The notes: generated by a model from the letters alone, not told the origin. Positions 29,880-42,261 are shown, numbered from the stretch's first letter. The stretch: 64,000 nt of DNA from Anticarsia gemmatalis (GCF_050436995.1 NC_134767.1:8246001-8310000), one strand, 5' to 3'. Made by a program: numbers and translations.

Positions 29880-30020
29880 GTAAGGTATCGAAACTTTGAC
29901 ATTAATTAAAATGTACTGGAAAATAGTTCCTGCGACGCCCGCTAGTGGCGCTGATAAGATTATTTATATAAAAATTCTCGGTAGCTAGCTGGTTGTCAAT
30001 AGACGATAGTGGTAGAGAAT
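29880..30020 (+). repeat. Dispersed repeat family E
   Basis: AATGTACTGGAAAATAGTTC, CGACGCCCGCTAGTGGCGCT and CTAGCTGGTTGTCAATAGAC; shared with 39560, 45835 and 47095. Confidence 0.7.
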
Positions 30021-30073
30021 AGAGATACCGACGCCCACTCTAAGACATAGCTGTATTATTAAACTCAATTAAC

Positions 30074-30630
30074 GTAGCAGAAATATAAACAGTACGAAAA
30101 TAAAATCTTAAAATGATATTATAAAAAAACTTTTGAAATAAAATCTCTCAGTAATATTATTATTGTCAGTTGTATGAAGCTGCAGCTGTATCGGCTAAAC
30201 TTCGGGAAGCGGAACACTTGTTTTATTATGCTAACATCTGCCATCAACAATAAACTTCATACTACTCTTGAAGAAAGCTCAAGAATATTAACTACTGCAT
30301 TCGTTCTGTTAGTTATTATCTAAAAAGTATAAAAGATAAACTTGACTTTAATAGATAAAATAAATTAACACTAAGAATCTACCATTTTACGCATATACCA
30401 GCATTTTATAGTAAGACTGGTTGTCAGACTTTCGAGCTTCTGAACACTGTTAACGATTGTCAAAGATCTTTGGAAAAGCACCCGGGACCCACAAGTTAAC
30501 GAGCCTTCCGAAACATGGAATAACTCAATATGTACAGGGTCACCCATCCACAAAGCGACCTCAACAAGCGTAGCTTAACCTCAGAGATAGATCCCCCCGG
30601 CTGTTGTTAACTAAGCCACAACATCACTAT
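30074..30630 (+). repeat. Tandem unit 1 of 3
   Basis: Starts GTAGCAGAAATATAAACAGT, includes TGAAGCTGCAGCTGTATCGG and ends with a reversed 5S-SINE-1. Confidence 0.88.
30405..30624 (-). mobile_element. 5S-SINE-1, 3'-truncated, inside tandem unit 1
   Basis: The head and body run right to left (GATCTATCTCTGAGGTTAAG on the minus strand). The distal third is absent. It forms part of the repeated unit at 30074. Confidence 0.8.
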
Positions 30631-31144
30631 GCAACAGAAATTGAAATAAAAATAAAATCTTAAAATACAATTATTAAAAAGCTTATGAAATAAAATGTTT
30701 CAGTGATATTGTCAGTTGTATGAAGCTGCAGCTGTATCGGCTAAACTTGAGGAAGCGGGACACTAGTGTTATTATGCTAACATCTGCCATCCACAATAAA
30801 CTTCATACTGTTCTTGAAGAAAGCTTAAGAATATTAACTACTGACTTCGTTCTGTTAGTTAATATCTAAAAAAGTATAAAAGATAAACTTGACTTTAATA
30901 AATAAAATAAATTAACACTAAGAATCTAACATTTTACGCATATACCAGCATTTTACAGTGAGACTGGTTGTCAGACTTTCAAACTTCTGAATACTGTTAA
31001 CGTTTGTAACAGATCTTTGAAAATGACAGCCGGTGTCCACAGTTTAACGTGACTTAACCGTCCACAGAAAAACCTCGGCAACGTTGCTTAACCTCAGAGA
31101 TCGATCCCCGCGGCTGTTGTTAACTAAGCCACGAACTCGTCTAT
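30631..31144 (+). repeat. Tandem unit 2 of 3
   Basis: Starts GCAACAGAAATTGAAATAAA; same blocks as unit 1 including the SINE, but the SINE is shorter. Confidence 0.88.
30957..31138 (-). mobile_element. 5S-SINE-1, 3'-truncated, inside tandem unit 2
   Basis: Same truncation point as the copy at 30405, so both stem from one insertion that was duplicated. The GATGGGTGACC block is deleted here. Confidence 0.8.
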
Positions 31145-31440
31145 GTAGCAGAAATTTGAACAGCGTAAACATAAAATCTTAAAATACTATTATTAAAAAA
31201 CTTATGAAATAAAATGTTTCAGTAATATTGTCAGTTGTATGAAGCTGCAGCTGTATCGGCAAAACTTCAGGAAGCGGATCACTTGTTTTATTATGCTAAC
31301 ATCTGCCATCCACAATAAACTTCATACTGTTCTTGAAGAAAGCTTAAGAATATTAACTACTGCCTTAGTTCTATTAGTTATTATCTAAAAAGTATAAAAG
31401 ACAAACTTGACTTTAATAAATAAAATTAATTAACGCTATT
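31145..31440 (+). repeat. Tandem unit 3 of 3, without the SINE
   Basis: Starts GTAGCAGAAATTTGAACAGC and ends in AAATAAAATTAATTAACGC, before the point where the SINE part would begin. Confidence 0.88.
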
Positions 31441-33767
31441 TGATTAAATCAACATGCTTGATTAAATAGGGGGCAATTCTAATGTCATTCAGGCATGCTA
31501 TTAAATCTCAGGCTACTATCGAGTGTATTCTTATAGAGTGTATTATTATTATTGTGGAAATAAGCACATTATCTCAGGAAAAAAAATCACATAAAATTAA
31601 AAAGGCTGACAAAATTTTACAATTGAATAATGCTGAGCTCAGGAATTTTGTAAAAAAAAAAATAGTTAATCGTTCTTTTTTTTTGTATTACCAAATATTT
31701 TAGAATCATCAAAAATAATTGGTACTTAATAATACCTTTTGTGTATCACTGATATATTTTATTCCCTAAAATCCATCCATCAATAATTCTCAGCTCTCCT
31801 TCATTTCAATTCAAGTCAGTACCTACTCGTGAACCTTTCAGCCGCGGCCAGCTTTGATAAACTAGCTTTGATGAAAGTTACACAAACATGTTACAACACT
31901 CACGGTCACTCGTGCCCACAACTTTCTACACACGTATTTTGTCAAACGGTTGTATAGTTACCGGCTTAAATGTGTATCACGGTACAGATTTGTTTGTATT
32001 ACATTTAAAAAAGATGCTGGTTTTCACAAAGAATCGGACTGAAGCATTTTTTTAGGTATTCTTACCAAATTAATTCAGGAGTTTCCTCGAATTGCAAATA
32101 TTGTTAGGTTAATTGTGTATTTATTAAGCTTAGCCATATTTGACGTTGTTTGATTAATACAAAAAAATATTAATTTATGTTGGTTTCATGATCCAAAGAA
32201 CTTTAGAAACGATAGACCAACTATGGTAATATAAAATGATGTAAGCTGTCAAAAGTCTAAAAAAAAAATTTTAAATCCCTAGAAAGATTTCAATTTAACC
32301 TTTTGATCATCTCGTCACCAAAAACTCAACATAGGAAAGTTACATTGTAACTTAAAACCCTTATTACTATGGACAAAATGTCTGTTGTTGTTGTTTTATA
32401 AATCTTGTATACGAGTATTTATTCAGTTATTTTCACGTCAACATTTCCAAACAAAAGTTTGAAACACAAAAACATATTTATTCTCCTAACTATACTCTCA
32501 TACTACAATACTGCATTCACTCGAGTTCTACTTCAACATAACATAAAGTATCTATTTTGTTCGCAAAAATTCTCCCTTTAATTTCCGTAGTTTTTGTATA
32601 GAAAATGTTGTTGAATGAAGCGTATCTCACGACATATTTTTATTTCCTTGCCTATTGTATTTTGACATTATTGTTTAAGGCTTGTTTGTGCAGTTTCTTA
32701 AAGTTGGAAAAATACATTTTGTTCAGACTAGCGGGCTTATCACGGTTCTCAGTTGACAACTAGTGTACCATCATACGACAGAAATGTAGTCACTTTGCAA
32801 TACATTGTTGCTTTGACGTAACGTGTTAGTCACTTTACTCTAAGGGAGAAAACAATGTACAGTACAGTGTCATTCTAATAGTAATGTCAACGTGTGACAC
32901 TCGGTAAGAACCAGTGATCTATCTCTGAATATAGCTACAAGCTGCTGCGAAAGCAATAGATAGAAATCTAGGAAAGGATTGTCTGCAATGTAGCTTTTGC
33001 GCCACATAACTTTGTGTTTGTAAATAAAGCAATAAGCCGCGGTACAAAAAGATTATCAATCGCATAGTTTAATCATTATCTCGTATTAGAGATAACTTTT
33101 TTACAATTGCGTAGATATTCCCGCGAATGTTTCTAAGTGATTTACTACCACTACACTTTTACAATTTTTAATGCAAAATACACCGCTTTTGACAATTTTT
33201 AATGCAAAATCGAGCAGCTATAATAATTAAACTATGTTTTAAATAAGTAATTTTAAATACCAAAAGCTCGATACTCAATAGCATTGACTACTACCGAATG
33301 TAGGCAATCGCGATATGATGAATGAACGATATCTCTGTGCTATTTTCATTTGCATTTTTATATTCTGCCAATTTATTGTTTAATTTTATGTCCAACTTCA
33401 CTTTAATGCCATATTTCGTGCTTTCGCATTGAAATAAGTATTGTAAAACAGTTGGTTGCACGTTATGTCGTGTATAATGTCGTCGTAAACGTCTCCAATA
33501 TTTATTGTGGTGCTTCAATTTATTCGTGGAAGTGAAACATAAAATATTTTGTTAAATGTCGTGAAAAGAGGAGTGATAAATTGTATAAAAATATTGTTTT
33601 ATATTCATAGACAGTTTCATCACGTTTGGAAAACTTTTGCAAAAAAGAAGCTTAATTTATCAGGTGGAATTCCGTCAACGTTATGAATAGGTACTAGGAG
33701 ACTCGGCAAACGCTGTTTTGTCATTTTAATAAAAATTGTGTTTCTTATTTGCATGAAAAATAGATGT
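31441..33767. other. No recognisable feature
   Basis: A 73-codon frame at 31482-31703 is lysine-rich because the DNA is A-rich and does not look like a gene. Confidence 0.5.
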
Positions 33768-33890
33768 TGGCCAATTCTCAGACCTACTTAATATGCTCAC
33801 ACAATTTCATGAGAATCGGTCAAACCATTTCGGAGGAGTACGGTAACTAACATCGTGTCATGGAAATTTTATATATAAGAAGATATCTAT
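33768..33890 (-). repeat. Dispersed repeat family G
   Basis: Matches 56787-56925 in reverse: TTTCATGAGAATCGGTCAAA, CGGAGGAGTACGGTAACTAA, then a TATATAAGA end. Confidence 0.7.
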
Positions 33891-34419
33891 ACTTTAACTA
33901 TTGGATAGGTTATCTGAGAAGTATTCAAATGTTGTGAAACTGGCTCTTTGGTATTAAAAAATTAAACTTCATGTGCTGTTTTACATTTAGGGATATTTTT
34001 ATTGTAAAGCCTAGCCTACGGTAAAGCTAGTGCAAAATTACTTGAAGAGAATAGTATTTCATACAAAATTAATAGATTTTTTATACAAAAATTCGTTAAT
34101 CAGCTAGTTGTCAATTGTTGATAGAAATAGGAAATTACACTTCGGGAACATTGTGGGCGTTTTTTAAAAAGCTGTCTATTGGATTTGTTTATTTCACTAA
34201 CAAAACAAACACTCGTAATAGAAACAGACACAATTGAACGCGCCAGATGCGCGCGTGTTATGAATCTCTATGCAAATCGCACTGACACTGTCAATCAATT
34301 TGATGAACATTACGAACACAGACCGTTGAACCACATCGAGCATAAATAGATGCCTTTATTTTAAGCCAGATTGGGTTGTTATGAAGTTAATACTGAAATT
34401 CATACATAGTTATATCTAA

Positions 34420-34674
34420 TCTATACTAATATTATAAAGCTGAAGAGTTTGTTTGTTTGATTGATTGATTGTTTGTTTGTTTGTTTGTTTGAACGCGCTA
34501 ATCTAAGGAACTACTGGTCCGATTTGAAAAAAATCTTTCAGTGTTAGATAGCCTATTTATTGAGGAATGCTATAGGCTATATATCATCACGCTACTACCA
34601 TAGGAGCGGAGTAGCAACGAGAAGTGTTACAAAAACGGGGAAAATTATGACACATTCTCTCTTATGTAAAAAAC
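34420..34674 (+). mobile_element. Helitron-A, 3'-truncated
   Basis: Intact TCTATACTAATATTATAAAG start, a long TTTG/TTGA run at 34448-34492, and a body to TTCTCTCTTATGT. The terminal hairpin and CTAG are lost where SINE-D follows. Confidence 0.85.
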
Positions 34675-34682
34675 TCCCGTCC

Positions 34683-34937
34683 ACATAAGAAAATCAATAT
34701 TGGACAACTCACACACGGTCATTTGATTCCAAACTAAACAGAGCTTGTGCTATAGTAAGCAAATAACTGATAAACATACTTATATACTTCTAAATACATA
34801 CTTATAGATATTCATTAACATCCAGGCTCAGAACGAATACTCGTGTTCATCACACAAAGATTTGTCCTGGGTGGGATTCGAACCCACCACACGCGGCGCT
34901 TTACCACAGTAACCACTTTAACCACTGCGCCAAAATG
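34683..34937 (-). mobile_element. SINE-D, tRNA-derived SINE
   Basis: On the minus strand the head has TTTTGGCGCAGTGGTTAAAG and box B GTGGGTTCGAATCCCAC. The body includes ACAAATCTTTGTGTGATGAA and the 3' end ACACGGTC/GTGTGTGAGTTGTCCAAT. It is joined to a truncated Helitron-A on its left. Confidence 0.85.
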
Positions 34938-35961
34938 CAGTTAACCAAATTCTGTCAAATTAAACATCGCAATTTTCTATTCATAAAAGACTTACGAAAA
35001 ACACAAATAACTTTGTAAACAAACATCGCTTTCTTCTCTTGCTAAACAAAATCAATTAGCGTGTTAGTACTAAACAGCGCTTTACTGTCACATGTGAGTT
35101 GTACAAACAAACAAACATGGAACGTTGTGTTACGAAAGTTTTCGTTTGAACTGTTTATACAGTTTGTGTAGTCGTGCTTTTTACTAGCTTTTACTTACGA
35201 CACTTTATTTTGATGAAAAAACAATTAAGAAAGAAAAATATTAAAGATTATTACATATATACGTAAAATCACGTCTTCTTCCCATAAGGGTATGCAGAGA
35301 CCAGAGAACACTACTTGGTACGGTCTTAATAAACAAAACTATATCTAAACTAATTTTTAGAACGAAATCTATACCTCCATCAAATTTTTATTTCATCATA
35401 ATTACATCAATATGATCGGACAAGGGGCTCTTGTATAAGTGTTTGTCATCTTTAAAATTTATTCATAAATACATATTCTGTAAATATTTCAAATATCTAC
35501 TTGATGCCGTTAACAATAACGATCAAAATTGATAAAAAAAAAAACACATGTAAACCAAGAAAAATAACTACCTTTCCATACTAAAACCTACAATTCACAT
35601 ACAAACACATTACTATGCATAAGTAATGTGCCTCAGTAAGGAAACACATAATAATACCTTATTTAGTACACAGCATTGAATAATGTTTAGTAAATATTTA
35701 TTATGATGTGTACATTCACTTTATGTAAGTATACCTTTCGAATTGTTACTGATTTCCTGGAATTATTAAAGCGGTCTTGAACTATGGACTATCAAATAGC
35801 TATCACAATGACTGTACAAGCATATACAATGAACTAGCTTGCTTCGACCGGGTTAATCTTAACAAATAATGCCTCATTATATGCCGTTAAACCTTTCTCG
35901 AGAAACATTTTGTTCAATGGTGACAATTGCGTGAAAATCCGTTCAGTAGATTTTGAGTATA
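34938..35961. other. Repeat scraps only
   Basis: CCCATAAGGGTATGCAGAGA near 35281 matches the scrap at 29090. A decayed Helitron-like start (CTAGCTTGCTTCGACCGGGT) is near 35833, and a near-palindrome CACATTACT...AGTAATGTG near 35606. Confidence 0.45.
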
Positions 35962-36147
35962 TCCTATACTAATATTTGTTTGCTTGTTTGAACGCGCTAA
36001 TCTCAGGAACGATTTGAATTATTTCAGTGTTAGATAGTCCATTTATCGAGGAAGGCTATATGCTATATCATCACGCTACGACCAATAGGAGCAGAGTACC
36101 AGTAAAAAATTGTGACCCATTCTCTTTTATGTGACGCAAGCGAAGTT
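35962..36147 (+). mobile_element. Helitron-A, decayed
   Basis: TCCTATACTAATATTTGTTT start, GAACGCGCTAATCTCAGGAA, and GACGCAAGCGAAGTT before the end is lost. Confidence 0.7.
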
Positions 36148-36524
36148 TACCTGCAACGAGTTTAGCTTTTTTAAACCGACTTGAAGTCTCTATATCTGAA
36201 TTGATTAGAAACAAAACCTTTTTATTTAAAAAGAACTGAATAGGGCAAATCAAAACAAACTCCTACCATAACTTGCCTTTAAAGATAAGCTTTAAGGTTT
36301 ATTCAAACCGATCATTTTCTGAAAATAACAAATGATTGCTAAAAGCACATTCACAATTAATACGAAAGGGAACCTCAATATTATTCCTAAGGGTCTCAAT
36401 TTGTATACAAAGATCATTTTAACAAACCAACCGCACGTTATCTACGCAAATCGATCACTGACCGAGGTTACACAAAGAGCTTTATAAATAGAAGCAACAA
36501 CGTTTCATTATTTATGGAAATACT

Positions 36525-36692
36525 GGCTTGTGCATGCGATTTCGTCCGCGTGGAAGTATTTTTCGCTTCATATAGTATCCTTATTAACACATAGGATCTA
36601 AAGCACAAATATTGTTTTATCTTTGTGCGAGATGCAACCAAAATAACAAACATCCATATATACTCAGGAACTTTAAGAATGATAAGATTATA
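36525..36692 (-). mobile_element. Helitron-B relic
   Basis: GCATGCGATTTCGTCCGCGT at the left and AACAAACATCCATATATACT at the right; the interior is decayed. Confidence 0.45.
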
Positions 36693-36828
36693 ATATAATC
36701 ATTTACGTTTCAATAAGCACATAACAAAAGACTGTGTAATATTTTGAAACTTTCATAACTCTTAGCTAATTTTACAATTAATTACTCAAAATAAAAAAAA
36801 GGTTAAATTTTAAACAATTATTATGCAT

Positions 36829-36917
36829 GTCATCAACCCGCACTTGGCCAATACGGCCTATCCTGTCCCTAAATTCTGAAGAAGACTGTTGCCCAGCAGA
36901 ACAGAAACGGGGAAAAA
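36829..36917 (+). mobile_element. SINE-A 3' fragment, degenerate
   Basis: AACCCGCACTTGGCCAATAC and TGTTGCCCAGCAGAACAG are recognisable; the middle has decayed. Confidence 0.55.
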
Positions 36918-37672
36918 TATGTATGTGCTATAGTTTCATGATCATAAATTCGTAACTTCGCTGCATCGAAACTGAATCGCATGTCGACTGCGTTATTAAA
37001 AACGCAACTGCATCGTATTTGCACCGTAAAAAAAGGACTATTTGTAGTGAATGGACTCCATGCATATGTATGTGTGCGGATTAAAACGGTCGGATGCAGT
37101 ATTGCGCTTTGAACTGCGAATGTAATATGAAAATATTGTGGCCGTTCTAGTCTGTTTTTCTTTAGATCTCTCTTTTCTTGAAAATCGTTTTATAAGCCTT
37201 TAATTACTATTTACCCTTATTTTTTTGTCTTTATTATTTTTGGATTAGAAATTTTGATAAAGGATAACATTTATCACTAAAGACAGACACATATTACTAG
37301 CGGGATTTGGAAATAACTACAAGTTAAAATATAATTCCTTTGCCAGGACACATTCTAGCAGATAGAATAATTTAGATTTATTTTCTTTAACAAGTAGACC
37401 AATATAACCAAATTACAAGAAAATCCATAATAAAACTGGCAGAAAATGTAGGTCACTATGGTTGAACAACAGAGGAAATCAGTCAAAAGAAAATATCGGG
37501 ACAAAATATAAATAAAATAATAAATAATATAGGTGTTTCTATTTAAATGTTTATTTAGTAATTTTATAAAAGAAAGTATAACAATTGCGATCCACCTTCA
37601 TGTAAAAACTACGGTACGTTCTACAATCTTTCTATCTTTCTTAGCACCTATACCAGTTGCACTCAATGTTTG
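36918..37672. other. No recognisable feature
   Basis: AT-rich; a less AT-rich patch near 36950-37110 has no open frame. Confidence 0.45.
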
Positions 37673-37888
37673 GTAAACGATCTGTGGGTTATGCAACGCG
37701 TTGGCGTGGTCATTCCATAGATGGGTGACCGCATAGTGGTATTTGAACTGGGCGTCTCCCTGCTTCGGAGGGCACGTAAAAAGTTGGTCCCGGTTGTTGT
37801 CAATTAAGAACAGACGTTAAGCCACGTCAAAGGCCTTCGGGCGGCTTAAACATCTTTGACACCAGGTTGACCACTAACCATACGATAG
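37673..37888 (+). mobile_element. 5S-SINE-2
   Basis: Same order of blocks as the 1733 copy, with GGGTTATGCAACGCGTTGGC and ATAGATGGGTGACCGCATAG, ending CCACTAACCATACGATAGAG. Confidence 0.85.
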
Positions 37889-38173
37889 AGTATAATATTA
37901 CAAAAATATTTCTAATCTACAAAGGCCTTTAGTCCTAACTCCTAACTAATAAAACAAATTCAACGTCCCTTAACCAAACAATGGCTGTCTGAAACAATAC
38001 TCTCATACACTCGGTAAATCGAAAATCGATATTGTTGTTCGCGATATACTCCGCTCAGATGACAGACCAATATGTTTTGATATTTTTCACTTTATTATAG
38101 GCTATTTTTTGCTTTTAATCATACTACACATTGTTATTACAATGAGCTGTGGAAATTTGAACAATTATATCTT

Positions 38174-38379
38174 ATTAGAGGCCACCCGCGATTTCGTCCG
38201 CGTGGAAACCCTTCCCGTGTAAATCCCGATCCCTTGGAAACTCCGAGATAAAAAGCCTATGTGTTACTCTGGGTCTTCAGCTACTTACATACCAAATTTC
38301 ATTGTAATCGATTCAGTAGTATTGGCGTACTACTACACAACACACTCACAAACTTTCGCATTTATAATATTAGTATGAT
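38174..38379 (-). mobile_element. Helitron-B
   Basis: GAGGCCACCCGCGATTTCGT to TTTATAATATTAGTATGA. Confidence 0.75.
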
Positions 38380-39559
38380 TTATGTAATCATACCAGGTGT
38401 GGTTCTCTGGTCTTTGTATGCCCCTTGGGTGAAAAGCGTAATTTTATGTGTGTATGTATTTCATTCCGGGCAGGCTTACTTAGTAGTGGCAAACCAGATT
38501 CATTTCTAAATTTCTAGACGTCAATCAACAGCTCAGAACGAAGTTCGTAAAATTCCTGAAAATAATGCTACCTCCGCTAAAGGAAAGCTTTAAAGGACTA
38601 TATTATTGATACATATTATTGCTATCCCATGTTATTTCCAAAGGTAGAGATAAAAAGATGTTATAGAACAATATATTTCAGGAGAGATGAAGGAAACGCG
38701 GCTGACATTGATCGACCAATTCCAATGATTGATTGAAATATAATTTACTTCTCTGTCTTATAAAATTGACAGGATTGAATTATTTGGAAGTAGGAAACTG
38801 TAGACACTTGAATTGGTAAAGGAAATCTCACAAAATAGGGGCACTGTATCGATATTTTATAAATAATATTTAAAAATGATTGGATTACGCGGACTGAATT
38901 CTAGATTTGGTGCATTACTAATCAGGCCTTTGCTGATCAGGTGTTGGTGTAGGGATTCTGCTGATTGTAAGGCCTAATATTCAATCCCAGGTTGGGTTAA
39001 GAGTTTTTAAATTATTGGAATTTCAGATGGAATATTTAGTGTATGGACTGTTGACTACAACAAGGTTTGAAATTCGATTCTCATGTTGGACAAAGAGCTT
39101 TAAATCAAACCAAAGTTCGTAGATTGATAACGTCCTTTGGAAAAATACTAAATGGAACTAGAAAATTCTAAAAGTGAGTGTACTTCATAAACTTTTGCCC
39201 ACTTTTTCGGGTAGGAGATAACACAAACTACCAACCAAGAAAAACCTTATACAAAAAATGAATTTCAGTACAATAGCCGTTAAAAACACGGAACACACGC
39301 TATCACCCAAACACCATTTTGCACACGCATCAAATTTCCACCCATTTCCCATAAAATGTTCTATAATGGTTTTTTTAACGGGTTTTTTCGCTCACCCCAT
39401 TGGAGCTTGGCTTTACAACATATTGACCGAGGTGATGGCAACCACCGTGACCACAGGCTCAAATCAAACATCACATTGTTTGTTTAGGACCTAAAGGGCT
39501 CGAGTACAATGAGACGTGCAAGATTTATGTACTGTACCTCGATTTTTTGCCACTATTGA
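38380..39559. other. Repeat scraps, no gene
   Basis: GGTTCTCTGGTCTTTGTATG near 38401 is the reverse of the scrap at 29090/35281. A decayed SINE-like block lies near 38930-39120. The 78-codon frame at 39258 shows no domain. Confidence 0.4.
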
Positions 39560-39665
39560 CTAAGACCCGGCTAGCTATCAACATTTTGACATTTAGAATG
39601 TACTGCCAAAAAAGTTTCTACGACGCCCGTCAGAGGCGCTGATCAGATTGTAAAGCTGGCTAATC
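39560..39665 (+). repeat. Dispersed repeat family E, partial
   Basis: GAATGTACTGCCAAAAAAGT and ACGACGCCCGTCAGAGGCGC, then a truncated end. Confidence 0.65.
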
Positions 39666-39994
39666 ACATCAAAATGACTAGAACGCAATTTGATGAAATT
39701 CCGTATCCAGATAGTTTAAAATCTTTCAACGCAAGAGAAAGATGGAGACAGAAACTTTGTCTTTTCAACATTTTCCGCCAAACCACTAAATCTATAATGA
39801 CGAAATCAAATATGGAAATAATTGAAAACCCTAAGTTTAAACATACTTATATTTAAAAAAACAAATCCTTACTTGTTGAAATAAGATTTAAAACTTTATA
39901 CGCATGTAGAGCCACGTGGTTTCGCTAGTATGTGCACAAAACAATTTTCAAACGGGAGATACAAAAACGTCCGATACATATCAAACATTGACAT

Positions 39995-40068
39995 GTGCCG
40001 CTTTAATCCGCTACAATCCGGTTAAATCCGGATGTGCCGGATAATAAAATTCCGGATATAACTATGAT
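39995..40068. other. Cluster of TCCGG/CCGGA motifs
   Basis: AATCCGCTACAATCCGG, TTAAATCCGGATGTGCCGGA and AATTCCGGATAT give six related sites in about 70 bases. It could be a decayed minisatellite or repeat end; no function is implied. Confidence 0.4.
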
Positions 40069-40848
40069 TGGTATTACGATTGACGTGCAATATCGAATGA
40101 TTGGATTATTGAGTGCTAGGCTTTGCATGTGGCTTCGCTCGTAGGGAGATTTTAGCGAAAAGCGGTACAGGACATTTTTTGGGATGTAAGCTGAAATTCA
40201 AAATTATTTTACCATTTAAAATTATAGGTATTTCAGTAAATTCAAATCATTTTTTCAGGGCGTAGCTTGTGTACTTCTAAATTTTACCCAATATTTTTTC
40301 CGACATTTCAGCAATTGCACTCACAACATTATATCATTTCAGTAATTTAGGTTAGACAGCTTTAATAAACATACCTTCCCCAGAAACGAAATTTGGTCTA
40401 CCACCGAAATAATTTCATCAAAATAGTTAACGCAGTTTAGACGTAAAAACATGACAGACAGACAGACCAACTTTACAATATTAGTATTTATAGTATCGAA
40501 TATAGATTTTAATTCGTTTGATGGCAGAGAATTGTTTGATGAATCCATTTGCATATTGTTATAGTCAGATGAAATATGGACAATGATTTTATTTGATTGA
40601 GTTTTATTGTTCTGATCAAGTTGCTTTTGTTTTAAAAATTGATTTGATCAGTTAATTGAGTTTTTTGTTCAATAATGTATTGGCATTGAGTTGAACAATT
40701 TTTTTTTATGCTTTATTGTTAATATTTATTAATGTACAGTTGTTTGGGATAATATTTTTTCGATTCCACATTTTTTATTCGAATTCTTTGTTAGTAGCAA
40801 CGTTGATCAGATTTACCTATCGTTGTTTATAAGAATAAAAATGTTAAT
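40069..40848. other. No recognisable feature
   Basis: AT-rich DNA before the first tRNA-Gly gene. Confidence 0.5.
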
Positions 40849-40853
40849 AAAAA
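40849..40853 (-). terminator. Pol III oligo-T terminator
   Basis: Five T two bases downstream of the tRNA at 40856. Confidence 0.8.
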
Positions 40854-40855
40854 TA

Positions 40856-40927
40856 TGCGTTGGCCGAGAATCGAACTCGGATCAACTGCTTGGAAGGCAA
40901 CTATGCTGACCATTACACCACCAACGC
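40856..40927 (-). tRNA. tRNA-Gly (UCC)
   Basis: A 72-base cloverleaf without intron. The acceptor stem GCGTTGG pairs with CCAACGC, followed by A. The anticodon loop is CTTCCAA, giving anticodon UCC, which reads GGA and possibly GGG. The A box (TGGTGTAATGGTC) and B box (GAGTTCGATTC) are intact, so it should be transcribed by RNA polymerase III. It is preceded by TCACAT and, at about -24 to -19, by TTTATT. It is identical to the copies at 42277, 58460 and 59580. Confidence 0.96.
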
Positions 40928-40951
40928 ATGTGATACAGCCTTCCAAATAAA
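40928..40951 (-). promoter_or_regulatory. Conserved tRNA-Gly 5' flank (TCACAT plus TTTATT)
   Basis: TCACAT at -6 to -1 and TTTATT at -24 to -19, read on the minus strand. Silkworm tRNA genes are known to depend on AT-rich upstream elements as well as the internal boxes. Confidence 0.5.
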
Positions 40952-40956
40952 CCGTA

Positions 40957-41487
40957 CATTTTATTTAGTATTTACAATTGTTAACTTTCAAATACATTAC
41001 GCACTTAGAATTGATTCGGTTTATTTATTCAAGTGGCACTTTTAACCGACCTCGAATGGAGAAGGTTCTTAATACAGCCGTATTTGTTTAAAATAACTTA
41101 GATAATATAGTAACAAGAAATCTAGGAAACATAACCCTCATTTATTTAGTACAGTCGGGTAAAAATATCTAGATTTAAATCAATCAGTAGTACCGGGTTC
41201 ATTACTCGTTCAAAATATCTGCTTACATTTCCTTATTAGTAATTATGTTTGATTATGTTTGTCTAGACGTTGTCTCAATAAATCTCAGACATTGTTGTCT
41301 ATTGATGTTGATAGAAACAATTATTGGCTGTAGAATTATATTACGAACAATTAGAGACCCTTACTTGTACCCTACTTATGCAAGGAATGTAGCCAAGCTA
41401 AGGCCATATAGATCGCACTATCAAATCTCATGAAGGGCTTCATATTCCTACATTCTCAGTTTAAATCTATAAGCCCTAATTTTACAC
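40957..41487. other. No recognisable feature
   Basis: AT-rich spacer between the tRNA-Gly gene at 40856 and the MITE at 41488. Confidence 0.5.
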
Positions 41488-41608
41488 TTACCCCCGGTTT
41501 CTGAGTCCATTTAGCGGTAGTTTATCTATTCGATACTGTTTTTATATGAGTTTAAGCGCTATTGAATAGATAAACTACCGCTAAATTTACCTCAGAAACC
41601 GGGGGTTA
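41488..41608. mobile_element. Short MITE with TTA flanks
   Basis: Inverted arms start CCCCCGGTTTCTGAG and extend about 45 bases (through TTTAGCGGTAGTTTATCTAT) with small gaps. TTA stands on both sides (41488-41490 and 41606-41608), as for PIF/Harbinger-type elements. The body is about 115 bp. Confidence 0.75.
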
Positions 41609-41650
41609 GTCGAGGCAAAATAAAATAAATAAATAATAAATAAATATAAT

Positions 41651-41903
41651 TGGACAACTCACACACGGTTATTTGATTCCAAACTAAGCAGAGCTTGTAC
41701 TATGGTAATCAAATAACTGATATACATAAATACTTATATACTTTTAAACATATACTTATATAGATAATTTGACAACCAGGCTCAGAACAAATACTCGTGC
41801 TCATCACACAAAGATTTGTCCGGGGTAGGATTCGAACCCACCACACGCGGCGCTACGGTTGTTGCGGCGAGGTGACCGCTTAAACCACTGCGCCAAACGT
41901 GCA
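41651..41903 (-). mobile_element. SINE-D
   Basis: The same structure as the copy at 34683, with box B TAGGATTCGAACCC (plus strand) and 3' end at the left after an (AAAT)n-type tail. It starts 43 bases from the MITE at 41488. Confidence 0.85.
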
Positions 41904-42261
41904 GTTATTTGAGATAATATTTGATTTGTACGGTGTAGAGTTTGTAAACTCTTTACGTGCGGCGGACACGCTTTATTATTTATCTACAAAAATATTTTCA
42001 AAACAAATTCGTAATAAAATTAAAAGTGATTTATATAATGAATTAACCATTACGTCTTAATCGGTTCAGCCGTTAAGGTGTAAAACGTTACCATTAGATG
42101 AAAACTTGTTTAGTAAACTATACACTTGAGTTAATTGCAACAATTATAATACAACAAAAATAAGCGTTAAATAAAAACCACAGGTAGGGTTCATGGGAAA
42201 TCGCCATTTGTGTAAATACAGCATACTTCTTTTGTGATAGGTATAGTGATCGCGTTTTGGA

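Noticed and set aside
30074..31440. Candidate tandem gene family in the triplicated units
   Set aside because: No open frame is kept across the three units and stops are frequent.
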